From: Actinomycetota bacterium
Lineage (GTDB): Bacteria > Actinomycetota > Coriobacteriia > Anaerosomatales > D1FN1-002
Length of the DNA stretch: 9,025 bases
Direction of reading: 5' to 3'
NCBI GenBank assembly: GCA_005774595.1
Contig: VAUM01000053.1
Span: forward strand, 1 to 9,025
Position 1 is the stretch's first letter. Each line of letters starts with the position of its first letter. Both the position numbers and the translations under genes were made by a program. Positions 1-6,618 of this stretch are shown piece by piece. Under the pieces are notes generated by a model. That model saw only the letters and a list, made by a program, of their open reading frames with translations. It was not told the DNA's origin and did not search any database.

Positions 1-675
1 ATCCTGCGCAAGGACCTCATGATGGAGCTGCGCACCTTCGAGATGCTCACCTCGATGGGGCTGTTCGCGCTGCTCACGATGCTCGTCTACCGCGTGACGT
101 TCGCCGCGGCCGGCTCGGCGCTCGACGTGCGGAGCGTGGCCTCGGGCCTGCTGTGGGCGGCGCTCGTGTTCACCTCGATGCTCGGGCTGAACCGCTCGCT
201 CGTGCACGAGAAGGACCAGGGCTGTCTCGAGGCGTTGCTGCTGTCGCCGGTCGACCGGCCGGTCATCTTCTTCGCCAAGGCCGTCGGCAACTTCATCTTC
301 CTCGTCATCGTCGAGACGCTCACCGTGCCGGTGTTCTGGTTCATGTTCCTGCAGGGTGCGGGCGCGAAGTACGGCGGTGCGTGGTACATGCTGCCGCTCG
401 CGCTGCTCGCCGGAGCCGCCGGGATCGCCGGCATCGGCACGATGCTTGCCACCATCTCGGTGAACACGAAGGGCAAGGACTTCGTGCTCGCGGTGCTGTT
501 CGTGCCGCTCATCTACCCGCTGCTGCTCGCCGTCGTGAGCGCGACGACCATCGCGGTGATGGGCCCGGTGGCGGGCGGCGTGAGCTTCTGGGTCTGGATG
601 GGCTGGGCGACAGGCTATGATGTCGTCATGGTGCTGGCCGCGTTCGGCCTGTACGAGTTCGTCATCGGGGCCTGA
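1..675 (+). CDS. ccmB: Heme exporter permease CcmB (5' partial)
   Basis: Membrane subunit of the CcmAB ABC transporter of cytochrome c maturation system I, which helps release heme-loaded CcmE from CcmC. The frame is open from base 1 and reads ILRKDLMMELRT, which matches the usual CcmB N-terminus of a basic 'KDL..E.R' segment before the first membrane span. The true start is therefore probably just upstream and the ATG at 19 is likely internal. About 224 residues are visible, close to the usual 220. There are six hydrophobic stretches, and the family block TSMLGLNRSLVHEKDQG is followed by a Leu-rich segment and a conserved Lys (FFAKAVGN). The ATPase gene ccmA would be expected upstream, outside the window. 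ccmC follows after 26 bp. Family assignment is by motif recognition and is firm; only the N-terminus is uncertain. Confidence 0.9.
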   Translation: MLRKDLMMELRTFEMLTSMGLFALLTMLVYRVTFAAAGSALDVRSVASGLLWAALVFTSMLGLNRSLVHEKDQGCLEALLLSPVDRPVIFFAKAVGNFIFLVIVETLTVPVFWFMFLQGAGAKYGGAWYMLPLALLAGAAGIAGIGTMLATISVNTKGKDFVLAVLFVPLIYPLLLAVVSATTIAVMGPVAGGVSFWVWMGWATGYDVVMVLAAFGLYEFVIGA

Positions 676-701
676 GAGCCGGGCTCTTTGAAGGGAAGTC
701 G

Positions 702-1406
702 ATGAAGTCACGCGCGGACATCCCGGCCCTGTTGTCGCTCGCCATCGGCGGGCTGTTGACGACGGCCGCGTTCCTCATGGCGTTCTTCTACGCGCCGGTG
801 CAGATGTACGAGGACCTGTTCCACTGGGACGTCACGTTCCAGATCTTCTACTTCCACGTGCCCGTGGCGGAAAGCTCGTTCCTCGTGTTCACCTTCGCGA
901 TGTTCTTCGCGATCCGCTACCTGATGACGCGCGACCGGAAGCACGACACGCGCTCGCGGCTGGGCATGGAGCTCACGCTCATCTTCGTGATCCTCACGAT
1001 GATCACCGGCGACCTGTGGACCAAGGCGCGCTGGAACGTCTGGTGGCAGTGGGAGCCGAGGCTGACCACCTACTTCATCATGACGCTGCTGGTCGTCGGC
1101 TACTTCGTGCTGCGCGGGTCGGTGGAAGACGAGGAGCGCCGCGCCACCTTCTCGGCGGTCTTCGCGATCTTCGCGTGGATCGACGCGCCGGTGTCGTTCA
1201 TCATCACCCGCGTCATGCAGGATGCGAGCAGCCACCCGATCGTGTTCGAGAACGGCGGGCTGGCCGAGACGCCGGCCGCGCTCGTCACCTTCATCGTCGC
1301 CCAGATCGGCATGCTGTGCCTCGCGTTCGCCATCTACCGGATGCGCATGCGCGAGGAGCACTTGAAGGAGCGGCTCGAGGCCGCCAAGATCGCCCTGGGA
1401 GGTTAG
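702..1406 (+). CDS. ccmC: Heme-handling protein CcmC
   Basis: Integral membrane protein of cytochrome c maturation system I that binds heme at its periplasmic face and helps load it onto CcmE. It has 234 residues, near the family norm, and about six membrane spans. The tryptophan-rich heme motif is at residues 111-120 and reads WNVWWQWEPR, against the usual WGTWWVWDPR. Asn replaces Gly and Glu replaces Asp; Pro-Arg-Leu-Thr after it is conserved. Candidate axial histidines are His52 (FYFHVPVA) and His178 (SSHPIVFE), flanking the motif as expected. The ATG at 702 has an AAGGGA ribosome site about five bases upstream. It sits between ccmB and a ccmD-like gene in the usual order, so membership in a ccm operon is secure. 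Confidence 0.93.
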   Translation: MKSRADIPALLSLAIGGLLTTAAFLMAFFYAPVQMYEDLFHWDVTFQIFYFHVPVAESSFLVFTFAMFFAIRYLMTRDRKHDTRSRLGMELTLIFVILTMITGDLWTKARWNVWWQWEPRLTTYFIMTLLVVGYFVLRGSVEDEERRATFSAVFAIFAWIDAPVSFIITRVMQDASSHPIVFENGGLAETPAALVTFIVAQIGMLCLAFAIYRMRMREEHLKERLEAAKIALGG

Positions 1407-1413
1407 GAGACTC

Positions 1414-1602
1414 ATGGGAACCACCGCCGCAACCGCGTTCTCGGAAGTCGCCAAGGTCGCGCCGTACGTCATCGCCGCGTACGGCCTGCTCTGGGCGACG
1501 ATGGTCGTCTACGTCGGCATGACGATGGTGCGCCTGGGTAGGCTCGAGCGCGAGATCGAGGCCGTCGAGGAGGCCGTCGCCCGCCGGACGGCCGAGGCGT
1601 AG
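1414..1602 (+). CDS. ccmD: CcmD-like small membrane protein
   Basis: This 62-residue protein has one membrane span (about residues 12-38, YVIAAYGLLWATMVVYVGM) followed by a charged amphipathic tail, RLGRLEREIEAVEEAV. This is the CcmD pattern: a short protein with a conserved Tyr/Ala-Tyr-Gly in the span and a basic Leu-Glu-rich helix after it. In system I, CcmD binds the CcmABC complex and is needed to release heme-loaded CcmE. It starts 7 bp after ccmC, with AGGAG four bases before the ATG. Such short proteins are weakly conserved, so the call rests on position plus architecture more than on sequence identity. Confidence 0.75.
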   Translation: MGTTAATAFSEVAKVAPYVIAAYGLLWATMVVYVGMTMVRLGRLEREIEAVEEAVARRTAEA

Positions 1603-1620
1603 CAGAGAGGCCGGCGCGCG

Positions 1621-2487
1621 ATGCCGCAGCTCCACGTCGTCGTCGAGGTGCTCTACTGGTTCGCGGTGGCGGCGTATGCCGCCGCGACCGTCTTCTACGT
1701 CTACTTCGTGATGTCGAAGAAGAAGAGCTACTCGTGGTACGCGACGTTCCTCACTGGCGCGGGCTTCCTGTGCCAGACCGCGTCCATCGGCATCCGGTCG
1801 TCGCTGACGGGCGGGACGCTGATGACGGGCGGCAACTCGCTCGTGCTCGCGGCCTGGGCGCTCGTGCTCGTCTACTTCGTCGTGGAGCATCTCGCGAAGC
1901 TCAAGATCTACGGCGCGGTGCTGGTACCCATCGCGTGCCTGCTGATGCTCGCCGCCCGGGTGATCGGCGTCGGCTCGACCGGGGCGACGCCGGCCGAGGC
2001 CGACGCGCTCGCCGTGCTCCTGCGCGACTGGCGCACCGGCATCCACGTCGTGCTCGTGATGCTCGCCAACGCGGGCTTCTCGATCGGCGCCGCCGCATCG
2101 ATCGTCTACCTGCTCCAGGAGTCGCAGCTCAAGCGCCACACGACCGGCGGGTGGCTCAAGCGCCTGCCTTCGCTCGCTCAGACCGATCTGGTCGCCCGCC
2201 GCGCGATCTCCTGGTCGTACCCGGCATACACCGCCGGCCTGCTCATCGGCATCGTCAACGCGCTCGGCATCGATCGCGCCGGCTGGTGGGCGGACCCGCG
2301 CATCATGATGGCGGGCGTGGTGTGGATCGTCTTTGGCGCCTACCTGTACCTGCACTACGGCCGAGGCGTGCAGGCCCGCACGAGCGCTCGCGTGGCGATC
2401 GTCGGGCTCGTGTTCGTGGTGGCTCTGTCGATCATCGCGCGGACCCTGCCGCTCGGCTTCCACGTCTTCGGCGTCGCCGGCACGTGA
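1621..2487 (+). CDS. CcsA/HemX-type cytochrome c assembly protein
   Basis: Polytopic membrane protein of 288 residues with about eight hydrophobic segments, belonging to the cytochrome c assembly (CcsA/CcmC/HemX) superfamily. Supporting features are GIHVVLVMLANAGFSIG with His142, the LLQESQLK stretch after it, a short Trp motif GWWADPR (W222, W223, D225, P226), and a terminal LPLGFHVFG with His281. The Trp motif is shorter than the WWxWDPKE of true heme-handling CcsA proteins. There are two readings. One is a system II-type CcsA partner in cytochrome c assembly. The other is HemX, which in Bacillus sits in the hemAXCDBL operon and lowers HemA level. The position directly before sirC-hemA favours HemX, while the adjacent ccmBCD favours cytochrome assembly. 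Start ATG 1621 has AGAGAGG ten bases upstream. The stop overlaps the next start. Confidence 0.82.
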   Translation: MPQLHVVVEVLYWFAVAAYAAATVFYVYFVMSKKKSYSWYATFLTGAGFLCQTASIGIRSSLTGGTLMTGGNSLVLAAWALVLVYFVVEHLAKLKIYGAVLVPIACLLMLAARVIGVGSTGATPAEADALAVLLRDWRTGIHVVLVMLANAGFSIGAAASIVYLLQESQLKRHTTGGWLKRLPSLAQTDLVARRAISWSYPAYTAGLLIGIVNALGIDRAGWWADPRIMMAGVVWIVFGAYLYLHYGRGVQARTSARVAIVGLVFVVALSIIARTLPLGFHVFGVAGT

Positions 2488-3137
2488 GCGCGCCCGTGCG
2501 GCACTACCCCGTCTTCGTCGACCTCGCCGGCCGGCTGGCCGTCGTCGTGGGCGGCGGCGACGAGGCCGAGCGCCGCGCCCGTTCACTGGTGAAGCACGGC
2601 GCCGACGTGGCCGTCATCGCCGCCGAGCCCACGCAGGGCCTCATCGAGATGGAGGCTGCCGGCGAGCTCACCATCGAGCGGCGCGGGTACGTCGCGGGCG
2701 ACCTCAAGGGCGCGTTCGTGGTCGTGTGCGCCTCGGGCTCCGAGGAGATCGACACCGCAGCGTCCCGCGAGGCCGAGGCGGGCGGCTCACTGGTGGCGGT
2801 CCCGGGGCTGCCGGCGCTGTCGAACTTCACCTCGCCATCTGTGATGCGCCGGGGCGCGCTGCAGATCGCCGTGTCGACCGGCGGCACCGCGCCAGGACTC
2901 GCCAAGCGCATCCGCGCACAGATCGCCGACGAGTTCGGGCCCGAGTGGGGCGAGTACCTCGAACTGCTCGGCATCGTGCGCGCGATCGTGCTCGACCGCG
3001 TGCCCGAGTCCGAGCGCCGCACACGGATGCTCGACGCGCTGTCGGCCGACGACTCGCTGCGCGAGGCGCTGGCGGCGGGCGAGCACGTCGACCCCGAGGA
3101 CGTGTTCAAGCGGCTCGTGATGGAGCAGCACGACTGA
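2484..3137 (+). CDS. Precorrin-2 dehydrogenase-like protein (SirC/CysG N-terminal family)
   Basis: Family members oxidise precorrin-2 to sirohydrochlorin with NAD+. The GTG start at 2484 overlaps the preceding stop (GTGA) and gives 217 residues, the normal size for a stand-alone enzyme; no clear ribosome site is visible, so translational coupling is likely. The N-terminal Rossmann fold shows VVVGGGDEAERRARSL, with G23-G24-G25. The hallmark segment SNFTSPSVMRRGALQIAVSTGGTAPGLAKRIR begins near residue 113. Aligned on Phe115 against Salmonella CysG from memory, Ser128 corresponds to Thr132, but the catalytic Asp104 corresponds to Gly108. No acidic residue lies in residues 100-120, so catalysis is doubtful even though the fold and cofactor site look intact. 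No uroporphyrinogen methyltransferase partner is in the window. Confidence 0.87.
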   Translation: MSAPVRHYPVFVDLAGRLAVVVGGGDEAERRARSLVKHGADVAVIAAEPTQGLIEMEAAGELTIERRGYVAGDLKGAFVVVCASGSEEIDTAASREAEAGGSLVAVPGLPALSNFTSPSVMRRGALQIAVSTGGTAPGLAKRIRAQIADEFGPEWGEYLELLGIVRAIVLDRVPESERRTRMLDALSADDSLREALAAGEHVDPEDVFKRLVMEQHD

Positions 3138-3159
3138 GCACGCGCGGACGCTCGGCGCG

Positions 3160-3189
3160 GTGGCACGCCCCCCTCCTCGGTGCTAGAAT
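3160..3189 (+). promoter_or_regulatory. Putative sigma-70-type promoter of the hemA leader (extended -10)
   Basis: TAGAAT at 3184-3189 matches the -10 consensus at five of six bases. It is preceded by TG at 3181-3182, an extended -10. A weak -35, GTGGCA at 3160-3165, lies 18 bases upstream. Transcription would start near 3196-3197, exactly where the first inverted-repeat arm begins. It lies in the only sizeable gap between sirC and hemA. The call is by consensus only. Confidence 0.6.
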
Positions 3190-3195
3190 CACCCC

Positions 3196-3326
3196 TGTTC
3201 AGGCAAGGCGCAGAAGGTGCGTTCCATACGCTCGACCGACATCGCCCTCGCCGGGCCTGCTTGCCTGAACAACAACGCACCGCACCGGCGAGGGCGTACC
3301 CATGCCGTGAAGAGGCCTCGACCCAG
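3196..3326 (+). ncRNA. Candidate structured 5' leader RNA of hemA with three mutually crossing helices
   Basis: Three perfect inverted repeats are packed into 101 bases. A 3196-3207 (TGTTCAGGCAAG) pairs with A' 3260-3271. B 3216-3223 (GGTGCGTT) pairs with B' 3274-3281. C 3243-3254 (CGCCCTCGCCGG) pairs with C' 3285-3296. The order is A-B-C-A'-B'-C', so every helix crosses the other two. The linkers are 8, 19, 5, 2 and 3 bases. A 30-base tail leads to the hemA ATG and holds a GAAGAGG ribosome site at 3309-3315. I see no T-box, cobalamin or other riboswitch signature and no U tract. Possible roles are a pseudoknotted ligand sensor, mutually exclusive switching folds controlling hemA, or a self-processing RNA. 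The pairing is read directly from sequence; the function is inference. Confidence 0.65.
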
Positions 3327-4685
3327 ATGCACCTGACCATGGTGGGGCTGTCCCACAAGACCGCCCCCATCGAGATACGCGAGAAGATGACCTTCCCCGC
3401 CAACCGGCAGGAGGAGGCGCTCGCGCTGCTCACGTCAGGTGCCGAGATCGCCGAGGCCGTCATCCTGTCGACCTGCAACCGCACCGAGATCTACGCGGTG
3501 TCCGCCACCGAGGCCGGCTCGGACGCCGTCATCGACTTCCTCACCGAGTTCCACGGTCTCGACCGCCACGAGCTCTCGCGCTATCTCTACATCTCCGACG
3601 GCGAGCCGGTCGTGCGGCACCTGTTCCGCGTGGTCTCGTCGCTCGACTCGATGGTCGTGGGAGAGGCGCAGATCCTCGGGCAGGTCAAAGAGGCCTACGA
3701 CCACGCCTTCTGCGCCGGCGCGTGCTCGCGGGTGTTCAACAAGCTGTTCCGCCAGAGCTTCGAGGTCGGCAAGCGCGTGCGCACCGAGACCGAGATCGGC
3801 GAGGCGGCCGTCTCGATCAGCTACGCGGCGGTCGAACTCGCCCGCAAGGTCTTCGACACGCTCGAGGGCCGCACGATCCTCGTGCTGGGCGCCGGCAAGA
3901 TGTCCGAGCTCACTGCCAAGCACCTGCTGTCGCAGGGCGTGCGCAAGGTGCTCGTCACCAACCGCACCTACGAGCGCGCGGTCGAGCTCGCGGAGCGCTT
4001 CGAGGGCCAGGCCGTCCCGTACGACGAGCGCTACACACACCTCGCGGCCGCCGACATCGTCATCAGCTCGACGGCGGCGACGGAGTACGTCGTCACGAAG
4101 GACAAGGTCGCCGAGGCCGTGCGCGGCCGCCGCGGCCGCCCGCTGTTCCTCATCGACATCGCCGTGCCGCGCGACATCGAGCCGGCCGTCAACGACCTGT
4201 CCGGCGTATTCCTCTACGACATCGACGACCTCAACGGCGTCGTCTCCTCGAACCTCGAGGAGCGCATGCGCGAGGCGCGCAAGGCCGAAGGAATCATCGA
4301 GGACGAGCTGAGCGCGTTCGAGCGATGGCTCGAGGGCATGGAGGTCGTGCCGACGGTCGCCGCCATCCGCGCCAAGGCCGAGGCGGTGCGCCAGGCCGAG
4401 CTCGAGAAGGCCGTCAAGCGCCTCGCCGGCATGTCGGACAAGGACCTGAAGACCATCGACGCGCTGACCGAGGCGATCGTGAGCAAGATGCTCCACGGGC
4501 CCACGATGCGCCTGCGGGCCACGAGCACCGACAAGGACGGCTACGAGCTGGTCGAGGCCGCGCGGCGGCTGTACGGGCTCGACACCGACGAGGCGACGAT
4601 CCGTCAGGCGCACGGCCTCAAGGGCCTGCTGCGGCGCGTGGACAAGCACGGCAAGGAAGAGACGGGAGACGTGACCAGTGGCTGA
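3327..4685 (+). CDS. hemA: Glutamyl-tRNA reductase
   Basis: Catalyses NADPH-dependent reduction of glutamyl-tRNA(Glu) to glutamate-1-semialdehyde, the first committed step of the C5 tetrapyrrole route in the cytoplasm. The 452 residues are of normal length. The N-terminal catalytic domain starts MHLTMVGLSHKTAPIEIRE and carries STCNRTEIY with nucleophile Cys50, then VVGEAQILGQVK near residues 110-121. The NADPH-binding domain has LGAGKM with Gly188. A C-terminal dimerisation helix region ends in GLKGLLRR. ATG 3327 gives the canonical N-terminus; the frame is open upstream to about 3180, but that stretch is the structured leader and has no family similarity. GAAGAGG lies 11 bases before the ATG. 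The end overlaps hemC by 8 bp. Control by the leader RNA, and by the HemX-like neighbour, is plausible. Confidence 0.97.
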   Translation: MHLTMVGLSHKTAPIEIREKMTFPANRQEEALALLTSGAEIAEAVILSTCNRTEIYAVSATEAGSDAVIDFLTEFHGLDRHELSRYLYISDGEPVVRHLFRVVSSLDSMVVGEAQILGQVKEAYDHAFCAGACSRVFNKLFRQSFEVGKRVRTETEIGEAAVSISYAAVELARKVFDTLEGRTILVLGAGKMSELTAKHLLSQGVRKVLVTNRTYERAVELAERFEGQAVPYDERYTHLAAADIVISSTAATEYVVTKDKVAEAVRGRRGRPLFLIDIAVPRDIEPAVNDLSGVFLYDIDDLNGVVSSNLEERMREARKAEGIIEDELSAFERWLEGMEVVPTVAAIRAKAEAVRQAELEKAVKRLAGMSDKDLKTIDALTEAIVSKMLHGPTMRLRATSTDKDGYELVEAARRLYGLDTDEATIRQAHGLKGLLRRVDKHGKEETGDVTSG

Positions 4686-5634
4686 GCGCGAGCGGCTCGT
4701 CATCGGGACGCGCGGCAGCAAGCTGGCGCTGTGGCAGTCCGAGTACATCAAGGGCCGGATCGAGGAGATCACCGGCGTGCTGGTGGAGCTCAAGATCATC
4801 AAGACCACCGGTGACAAGATCCTCGACGTGCCGCTGGCCAAGGTCGGCGGCAAGGGCCTGTTCACGAAGGAGATCGAGGTCGAGCTGGCCGACGGCACGG
4901 TCGATCTCGCGGTCCACTCGATGAAGGACGTCCCCACGGAGCTGCCCGAGGGCCTCGCCGTGCTCGCCACCCCGGAGCGCGTCGACCCCCGCGACGTGAT
5001 CGTATCGGGCGCCGGCTACGACCTGACGACGCTGCCGCAGGGCGCCAAGCTCGGCACCTCGAGCCTGCGCCGCCGCGCGCAGGTCGTGCACGTGCGGCCG
5101 GACCTCGAGATCGTCGACGTGCGCGGCAACCTCGACACGCGCATGCGCAAAGCCGAGGACGGCGAGCTCGACGCGGTCATCCTCGCAGCCGCCGGCATCA
5201 AGCGCCTCGGCTGGGCGGACCGCATCACGAACTTCATCCCGACCTCGCAGATGGTCTCGGCCGTGGGCCAGGGCGCCATCGGCGTGGAGATCCGTGAGCA
5301 CGACGACTTCATGCTGCACGTCTGCGAGGCGCTCAGCCACGCCGAGACGTTCGAGGCCGTCACCGCCGAGCGAGTGGTCATGCGCCGGCTCGAGGGCGGC
5401 TGCCAGGTCCCGATCGGTGCGTACGCGCGCCGCGAGGACGGCGTGCTCGTGATGGACGCGATGGTCGGCTCGGTCGACGGCGTGCGCATCGTGCGCGAGC
5501 GCCTGACCGACGACGGCGCGGGCGCGGAGGCGCTCGGCGAGGCGATGGTCGCGCGCCTGCTCGAACTGGGCGCCGGCGCGATCCTCGACGAGATCCGCTG
5601 CGCGGAAGACGTCGACGACCTGCTCAAGAGCTAG
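4678..5634 (+). CDS. hemC: Porphobilinogen deaminase (hydroxymethylbilane synthase)
   Basis: Joins four porphobilinogen molecules into hydroxymethylbilane using a covalently bound dipyrromethane cofactor. The protein has 318 residues, the usual length. Visible signatures are GTRGSKLALWQS from residue 10, KTTGDKILDVPLAKVGGKGLF, HSMKDVP with catalytic Asp84 (same number as in E. coli), LGTSSLRRRAQ, DVRGNLDTR, VGQGAIGVE, and the cofactor-attachment Cys242 in LEGGCQVPIGAY. All key residues are present. It starts with GTG at 4678 inside the end of hemA, with GGGAG nine bases upstream, and the overlap suggests coupled translation. hemD follows after 6 bp. Confidence 0.97.
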   Translation: MAERERLVIGTRGSKLALWQSEYIKGRIEEITGVLVELKIIKTTGDKILDVPLAKVGGKGLFTKEIEVELADGTVDLAVHSMKDVPTELPEGLAVLATPERVDPRDVIVSGAGYDLTTLPQGAKLGTSSLRRRAQVVHVRPDLEIVDVRGNLDTRMRKAEDGELDAVILAAAGIKRLGWADRITNFIPTSQMVSAVGQGAIGVEIREHDDFMLHVCEALSHAETFEAVTAERVVMRRLEGGCQVPIGAYARREDGVLVMDAMVGSVDGVRIVRERLTDDGAGAEALGEAMVARLLELGAGAILDEIRCAEDVDDLLKS

Positions 5635-5640
5635 GGGGCG

Positions 5641-6450
5641 ATGCGCCGTATGGGCGCAGGGCCGCTGACCGGCCGCACGGTGCTCGTGACGCGCTCGGCC
5701 GAGCAGGCCGAGGGCCTTGCCGGGCCGCTCGCCGAACTGGGCGCCGAGGTGGTGGTCATGCCGGTCATCCGCCAGGTCGACCCACCCGACTGGGGTCCCG
5801 CCGACGACGCGATCCGCCATCTCGCCGCCTACGACTGGGTCGTCTTCGGCTCCACGAACGCGGTCGAGCGCTTCTTCGCGCGCTGCGTGTTCTGCGACCG
5901 CTCGTCCGAGGGGCTCACGGGTGTGCGCCTGGCCGCAGTCGGGAGCGGGACCGCCGCGCGCATGGCCGAGCTCGGCCGGCCCGCGGACCTCGTGCCGCGC
6001 GACTTCCGGGCCGAGGGCCTCGTGGACGCGCTCGCGGCCGCGGGCGCCGGTGCGGGCACGCGCGTGCTCGTCCCGCGCGCGCTCGAGGGGCGCGACACGC
6101 TGCGCGTCGGCCTGGCCGCGCTCGGCTGCGAAGTGGACGTGGTGACGGTCTATCGCACCGTGGCCGCCGTCCCCGAACCCGAGGCGGTCGACCGCCTGCG
6201 CGACGGGCGCGTGGACGCGGTCACCTTCACCAGCCCGTCGACCGCGCGCAACTTCGTCGAGGTGCTGCGCGCGGCGGGCCTCGACCCGGACTCGGTCATG
6301 TCAGGCGTGCTCAAGGCCAGCGTCGGCCCGGTCACGACCGAGGCGCTCCGTGCGCTGGGGTACTGCGCGGACGTCGAGGCACAGCCCTCCACGATGGAGG
6401 CGCTGGCGGCCGAGATAGCGGCGGCGTTGGGCTCTGTGGAGGACGCGTGA
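5641..6450 (+). CDS. hemD: Uroporphyrinogen-III synthase
   Basis: Cyclises hydroxymethylbilane with inversion of ring D to give uroporphyrinogen III, the branch point to heme, siroheme and B12. It has 269 residues and the two-lobed HemD pattern: LTGRTVLVTRSAEQAEGLAGPL at the start, WVVFGSTNAVERFF, RVLVPRALEGRDTL, VDVVTVYRTV, VTFTSPSTARNF, and ASVGPVTTEALRALGY near the end. HemD is poorly conserved, so the call also rests on its place after hemC. It is not fused to a uroporphyrinogen methyltransferase, unlike many anaerobic homologues. The start is uncertain: AGGGGG (5633-5638) lies 2 bases from ATG 5641 but 11 from in-frame ATG 5650, so the second may be used. Confidence 0.93.
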   Translation: MRRMGAGPLTGRTVLVTRSAEQAEGLAGPLAELGAEVVVMPVIRQVDPPDWGPADDAIRHLAAYDWVVFGSTNAVERFFARCVFCDRSSEGLTGVRLAAVGSGTAARMAELGRPADLVPRDFRAEGLVDALAAAGAGAGTRVLVPRALEGRDTLRVGLAALGCEVDVVTVYRTVAAVPEPEAVDRLRDGRVDAVTFTSPSTARNFVEVLRAAGLDPDSVMSGVLKASVGPVTTEALRALGYCADVEAQPSTMEALAAEIAAALGSVEDA

Positions 6451-6467
6451 CGCGCGCGCGGGGCGGT

Positions 6468-6496
6468 TTGACATCCGTGCGGGCGGTCGGCACACT
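6468..6496 (+). promoter_or_regulatory. Putative promoter of tRNA-Ala
   Basis: A perfect -35 hexamer TTGACA at 6468-6473 is followed 17 bases later by CACACT (6491-6496), a weak -10 that keeps A2, A4 and T6 of TATAAT. Transcription would start near 6503, about 30 bases before the tRNA. It lies just after the hemD stop, so the tRNA and possibly the downstream genes can be transcribed independently of hemACD. Confidence 0.6.
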
Positions 6497-6533
6497 GATG
6501 CTCGCTTTCGGCGCCTTCGGGGCCGAGTTGAAC

Positions 6534-6609
6534 GGGGACGTGGCTCAGTTGGGAGAGCGCTGCCTTCGCACGGCAGAGGTCGGGAGTTCGAATCTCCTCG
6601 TCTCCACCA
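6534..6609 (+). tRNA. tRNA-Ala, anticodon CGC
   Basis: The 76 bases fold as a complete cloverleaf. The 7-bp acceptor stem (GGGGACG with CGTCTCC) contains G3:U70, the identity pair for alanyl-tRNA synthetase. The anticodon stem is CTGCC/GGCAG with loop TTCGCAC, giving anticodon CGC (codon GCG). The T-arm has TTCGAAT. Discriminator A73 is followed by an encoded CCA at 6607-6609. It lies between hemD and the next CDS, on the same strand, with its own likely promoter and a downstream hairpin. Confidence 0.97.
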
Positions 6610-6618
6610 AAGGACTGA

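Noticed and set aside
675..690. Small hairpin AGAGC-CGG-GCTCT followed by TTT between ccmB and ccmC
   Set aside because: A 5-bp stem with a three-base loop and only three T residues is too weak for a terminator inside a tight operon.
3157..3190. GGTGGCACGC resembling the T-box core GGGTGGNACCGCG
   Set aside because: The match is partial, there is no room for stem I and a specifier loop after the sirC stop, and no terminator/antiterminator pair is seen. The sequence is better read as the -35 region.
3312..3319. GAGGCCTC palindrome over the hemA ribosome site
   Set aside because: An 8-base palindrome with no loop cannot form a hairpin; it is expected by chance in GC-rich DNA.
3180..3326. In-frame open stretch upstream of hemA that would add 49 residues
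   Set aside because: It lacks any glutamyl-tRNA reductase similarity, has no ribosome site at GTG 3180, and overlaps the promoter and crossed inverted repeats. ATG 3327 gives the canonical N-terminus.
3435..5820. Long antisense open frames opposite hemA and hemC
   Set aside because: They are typical shadow frames of GC-rich coding DNA: Arg/Ala/Asp/His-rich translations with no recognisable domains, opposite clear genes.
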